Shown here: piece by piece, positions 13,413 through 14,391 of the stretch
Position numbering within the stretch: position 1 is the stretch's first letter
Layout: each line of letters starts with the position of its first letter
Assembly (NCBI GenBank): GCA_003488465.1
Contig: DNLN01000060.1
Coordinates: forward strand, 1-14,391
Direction: 5' to 3'
Length of the DNA stretch: 14,391 bases
Source of the DNA: Sutterella sp.
GTDB lineage: Bacteria > Pseudomonadota > Gammaproteobacteria > Burkholderiales > Burkholderiaceae_F
Notes under the pieces: model-generated
Database searches by the model: none
Seen by the model: only the letters and a program-made list of their open reading frames with translations
What the model was told of the DNA's origin: nothing
Program-made: the position numbers and the translations under genes

Positions 13413-13715
13413 CTAATTTATTTTGTATTCCGTTACGTGAACCGTCAGTCTGGAGGACCTCATGGTCCGGGGACTGAGAAAACCCTTCATGTGCACCTTG
13501 CTGCCCAACGCTGTCTTTTCAAGGCCGACTGCAGTGTCTGCAAAACTGACCGCTGAAAAGTCAAACTCCAGATGCCTCATGCCGCCTGCTTCGTAAACAT
13601 CCCCAGAGTAGTGGAACGTTCCTTCGAAGACCGCGATGCCTGCCGGCGTGTACTTGAGTTCGTGCTTGTCTACAAGGCTTGCGGTGATTTGCACCGCATT
13701 GATTTCCTCACTCAC
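13413..13715 (-). CDS. priB: PriB, primosomal replication protein N
   Basis: Single-stranded-DNA-binding OB-fold protein that helps PriA restart stalled replication forks. The 100-aa product shows the betaproteobacterial pattern VQITASLVDKHELKYTPAGI (8-27) and the C-terminal strand RLTVHVTEYKI. It lies between rpsF and rpsR, its usual place in beta- and gammaproteobacteria. The start is uncertain. The GTG at 13715 gives five residues more than typical homologues and has no good Shine-Dalgarno. The GTG at 13694 (codon 8) has GAGGA 10 nt upstream and would give MQITASLVDKH. Sequence conservation among relatives is modest, and the position in the operon strengthens the call. Confidence 0.92.
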   Translation of the reverse strand: MSEEINAVQITASLVDKHELKYTPAGIAVFEGTFHYSGDVYEAGGMRHLEFDFSAVSFADTAVGLEKTALGSKVHMKGFLSPRTMRSSRLTVHVTEYKIN

Positions 13716-13749
13716 CGTTGACCGGACGATTCAACTTGATCGCTTGAGC

Positions 13750-14142
13750 TTACTCGGCAGCGGCCTGTTCGGCTTCGCGCGGAGCGGCAGCCTCGGCAGC
13801 AACCTTGCGGGCCTCTTCCTTCTCGACAGCCTTCATCATGACGGAGGGAGCCGTTTCGGCCTTCTTCATCTTGACGGTCAGGTGGCGCAGGATGGCATCG
13901 TTGAAACGGAAGCCGTTCTCGATCTCGGCAAGCGTCTCGCTCGTGCACTCAATGTTGAGCAGCACATAGTGAGCCTTCACAAGCTTCTGGATCGGGTAGG
14001 CGAGTTGACGACGGCCCCAGTCCTCGACACGGTGGACCTTGCCGCCCTGTTCGAGAACGAGATTCGTGTAACGTTCGATCATCGCGGGCACCTGCTCGGA
14101 CTGATCCGGGTGCACGATGACGCACAGTTCATAGTGACGCAT
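13750..14142 (-). CDS. rpsF: Ribosomal protein bS6
   Basis: Small-subunit protein bS6, partner of bS18 on the 30S platform. The 130-aa product has [19 protein letters not shown], the loop [20 protein letters not shown] and [20 protein letters not shown], all characteristic, and ends in an Ala/Glu-rich tail as in many proteobacteria. The frame is open nine codons further, but the ATG at 14142 has a full TAAGGAGG 5 nt upstream (14155-14148), settling the start. It is the first gene of its operon, preceded by a strong promoter and a short structured leader; priB follows 34 nt later. Confidence 0.97.
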   Translation of the reverse strand: MRHYELCVIVHPDQSEQVPAMIERYTNLVLEQGGKVHRVEDWGRRQLAYPIQKLVKAHYVLLNIECTSETLAEIENGFRFNDAILRHLTVKMKKAETAPSVMMKAVEKEEARKVAAEAAAPREAEQAAAE

Positions 14143-14164
14143 TGATTCCTCCTTACGGAAATAA

Positions 14165-14192
14165 GCCACCCGAGCGTCGATTTCGGTGTGGC
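14165..14192 (-). promoter_or_regulatory. Hairpin in the rpsF leader, candidate bS6:bS18 autoregulatory element
   Basis: On the minus strand GCCAC-A-CCGA pairs with TCGG-GTGGC: nine base pairs with one bulged A around a 9-nt loop, ending 9 nt before the Shine-Dalgarno. rpsF leaders in many bacteria carry a stem with a CCG element bound by the bS6:bS18 complex for feedback control. The CCG here is paired in my fold, so the match is only suggestive. Confidence 0.4.
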
Positions 14193-14211
14193 AAGGATGT
14201 GAAAACGCGCC

Positions 14212-14240
14212 ATTCTATGTTGGCCGAATCCAAAAATCAA
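14212..14240 (-). promoter_or_regulatory. Sigma-70 promoter of the rpsF operon
   Basis: TTGATT (14240-14235), a 17-bp spacer and TAGAAT (14217-14212) form a near-consensus promoter. Transcription would start near 14205 and yield a leader of about 60 nt that contains the hairpin and the strong ribosome-binding site. Confidence 0.85.
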
Positions 14241-14318
14241 GGCTTTTTCCCAAAAACTCAGAGGCAAAGACGCCGCCCCGCTCCTGCGATCGTCCTGCGT
14301 TGTGATGCGCGTCCCCGC

Positions 14319-14347
14319 GCCGAAGATGGCAGAATTCGCAGACACGC
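14319..14347 (+). other. tRNA-Leu-like 5' half (possible remnant)
   Basis: GCCGAAGATGGCAGAATTCG followed by CAGACACGC closely resembles the acceptor 5' strand and D-arm of bacterial tRNA-Leu (pattern GCCnnnnTGGnGGAATnGGTAGACACGC). Downstream is a T-run with no anticodon stem, so it is not a functional tRNA. It may be a degenerate remnant or a chance match. Confidence 0.3.
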
Positions 14348-14391
14348 GTTTTTTTCTTCATTTTCCAGTCAACCACCCTCGCCTGAAGGCG

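Noticed and set aside
14143..14169. Nine-codon extension of rpsF
   Set aside because: A full TAAGGAGG lies inside this stretch, correctly spaced from the ATG at 14142, and bS6 proteins begin with MRHYE-type sequence.
1..14391. CRISPR arrays, insertion sequences, complete tRNA or rRNA genes
   Set aside because: No regularly spaced repeats, transposase-like proteins or full cloverleaf sequences were found on reading both strands.

Overview
The window is a GC-rich chromosomal segment of a betaproteobacterium. The order rpsF-priB-rpsR-rplI-dnaB, with priB inside the ribosomal operon, together with bamC, tsaE-amiC and a PIN-PhoH protein, points to Burkholderiales. A Sutterellaceae-like gut lineage is my inference from overall gene content, not something the sequence proves. 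No rRNA operon, CRISPR array, insertion sequence or complete tRNA is visible.

Layout. Bases 1-2040 (minus strand): bamC, a terminator-like hairpin, then a DUF805 membrane protein overlapping a SlyD-like FKBP prolyl isomerase that runs off the left edge. Bases 2041-2273 are a divergent intergenic region with an orphan terminator-like hairpin facing bamC. Bases 2274-4739 (plus): a DUF401 membrane protein and a Bcr/CflA-type MFS transporter, 3 nt apart. Bases 4843-8360 (plus): tsaE, amiC and PIN-PhoH, tightly spaced and led by a promoter almost abutting the tsaE start. Bases 8361-10275 (plus): an islet of visibly lower GC with two lipoprotein genes of unknown function, separated by an unusually structured 154-nt spacer. 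Bases 10276-14142 (minus): the rpsF-priB-rpsR-rplI operon with a strong promoter and a 12-bp-stem terminator, then dnaB with its own promoter and structured leader, then a DUF456 membrane protein 12 nt downstream.

How the genes work together. The right part supplies ribosome assembly (bS6, bS18, bL9) and replication (PriB restart factor, DnaB helicase). The middle supplies tRNA t6A modification (TsaE), septal peptidoglycan cleavage (AmiC) and probable RNA metabolism (PhoH). The left part concerns the envelope (BamC) and protein folding (FKBP).

The parts least explained by known biology are the lipoprotein pair with its structured spacer, two leaders (dnaB and DUF805) where a terminator-like hairpin lies directly against the Shine-Dalgarno sequence, and a tRNA-Leu-like 5' half at the right edge. 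No stretch above 300 bases lacks a gene; the longest spacers are 12406-12665, 14143-14391 and 2041-2273, and their contents are listed.
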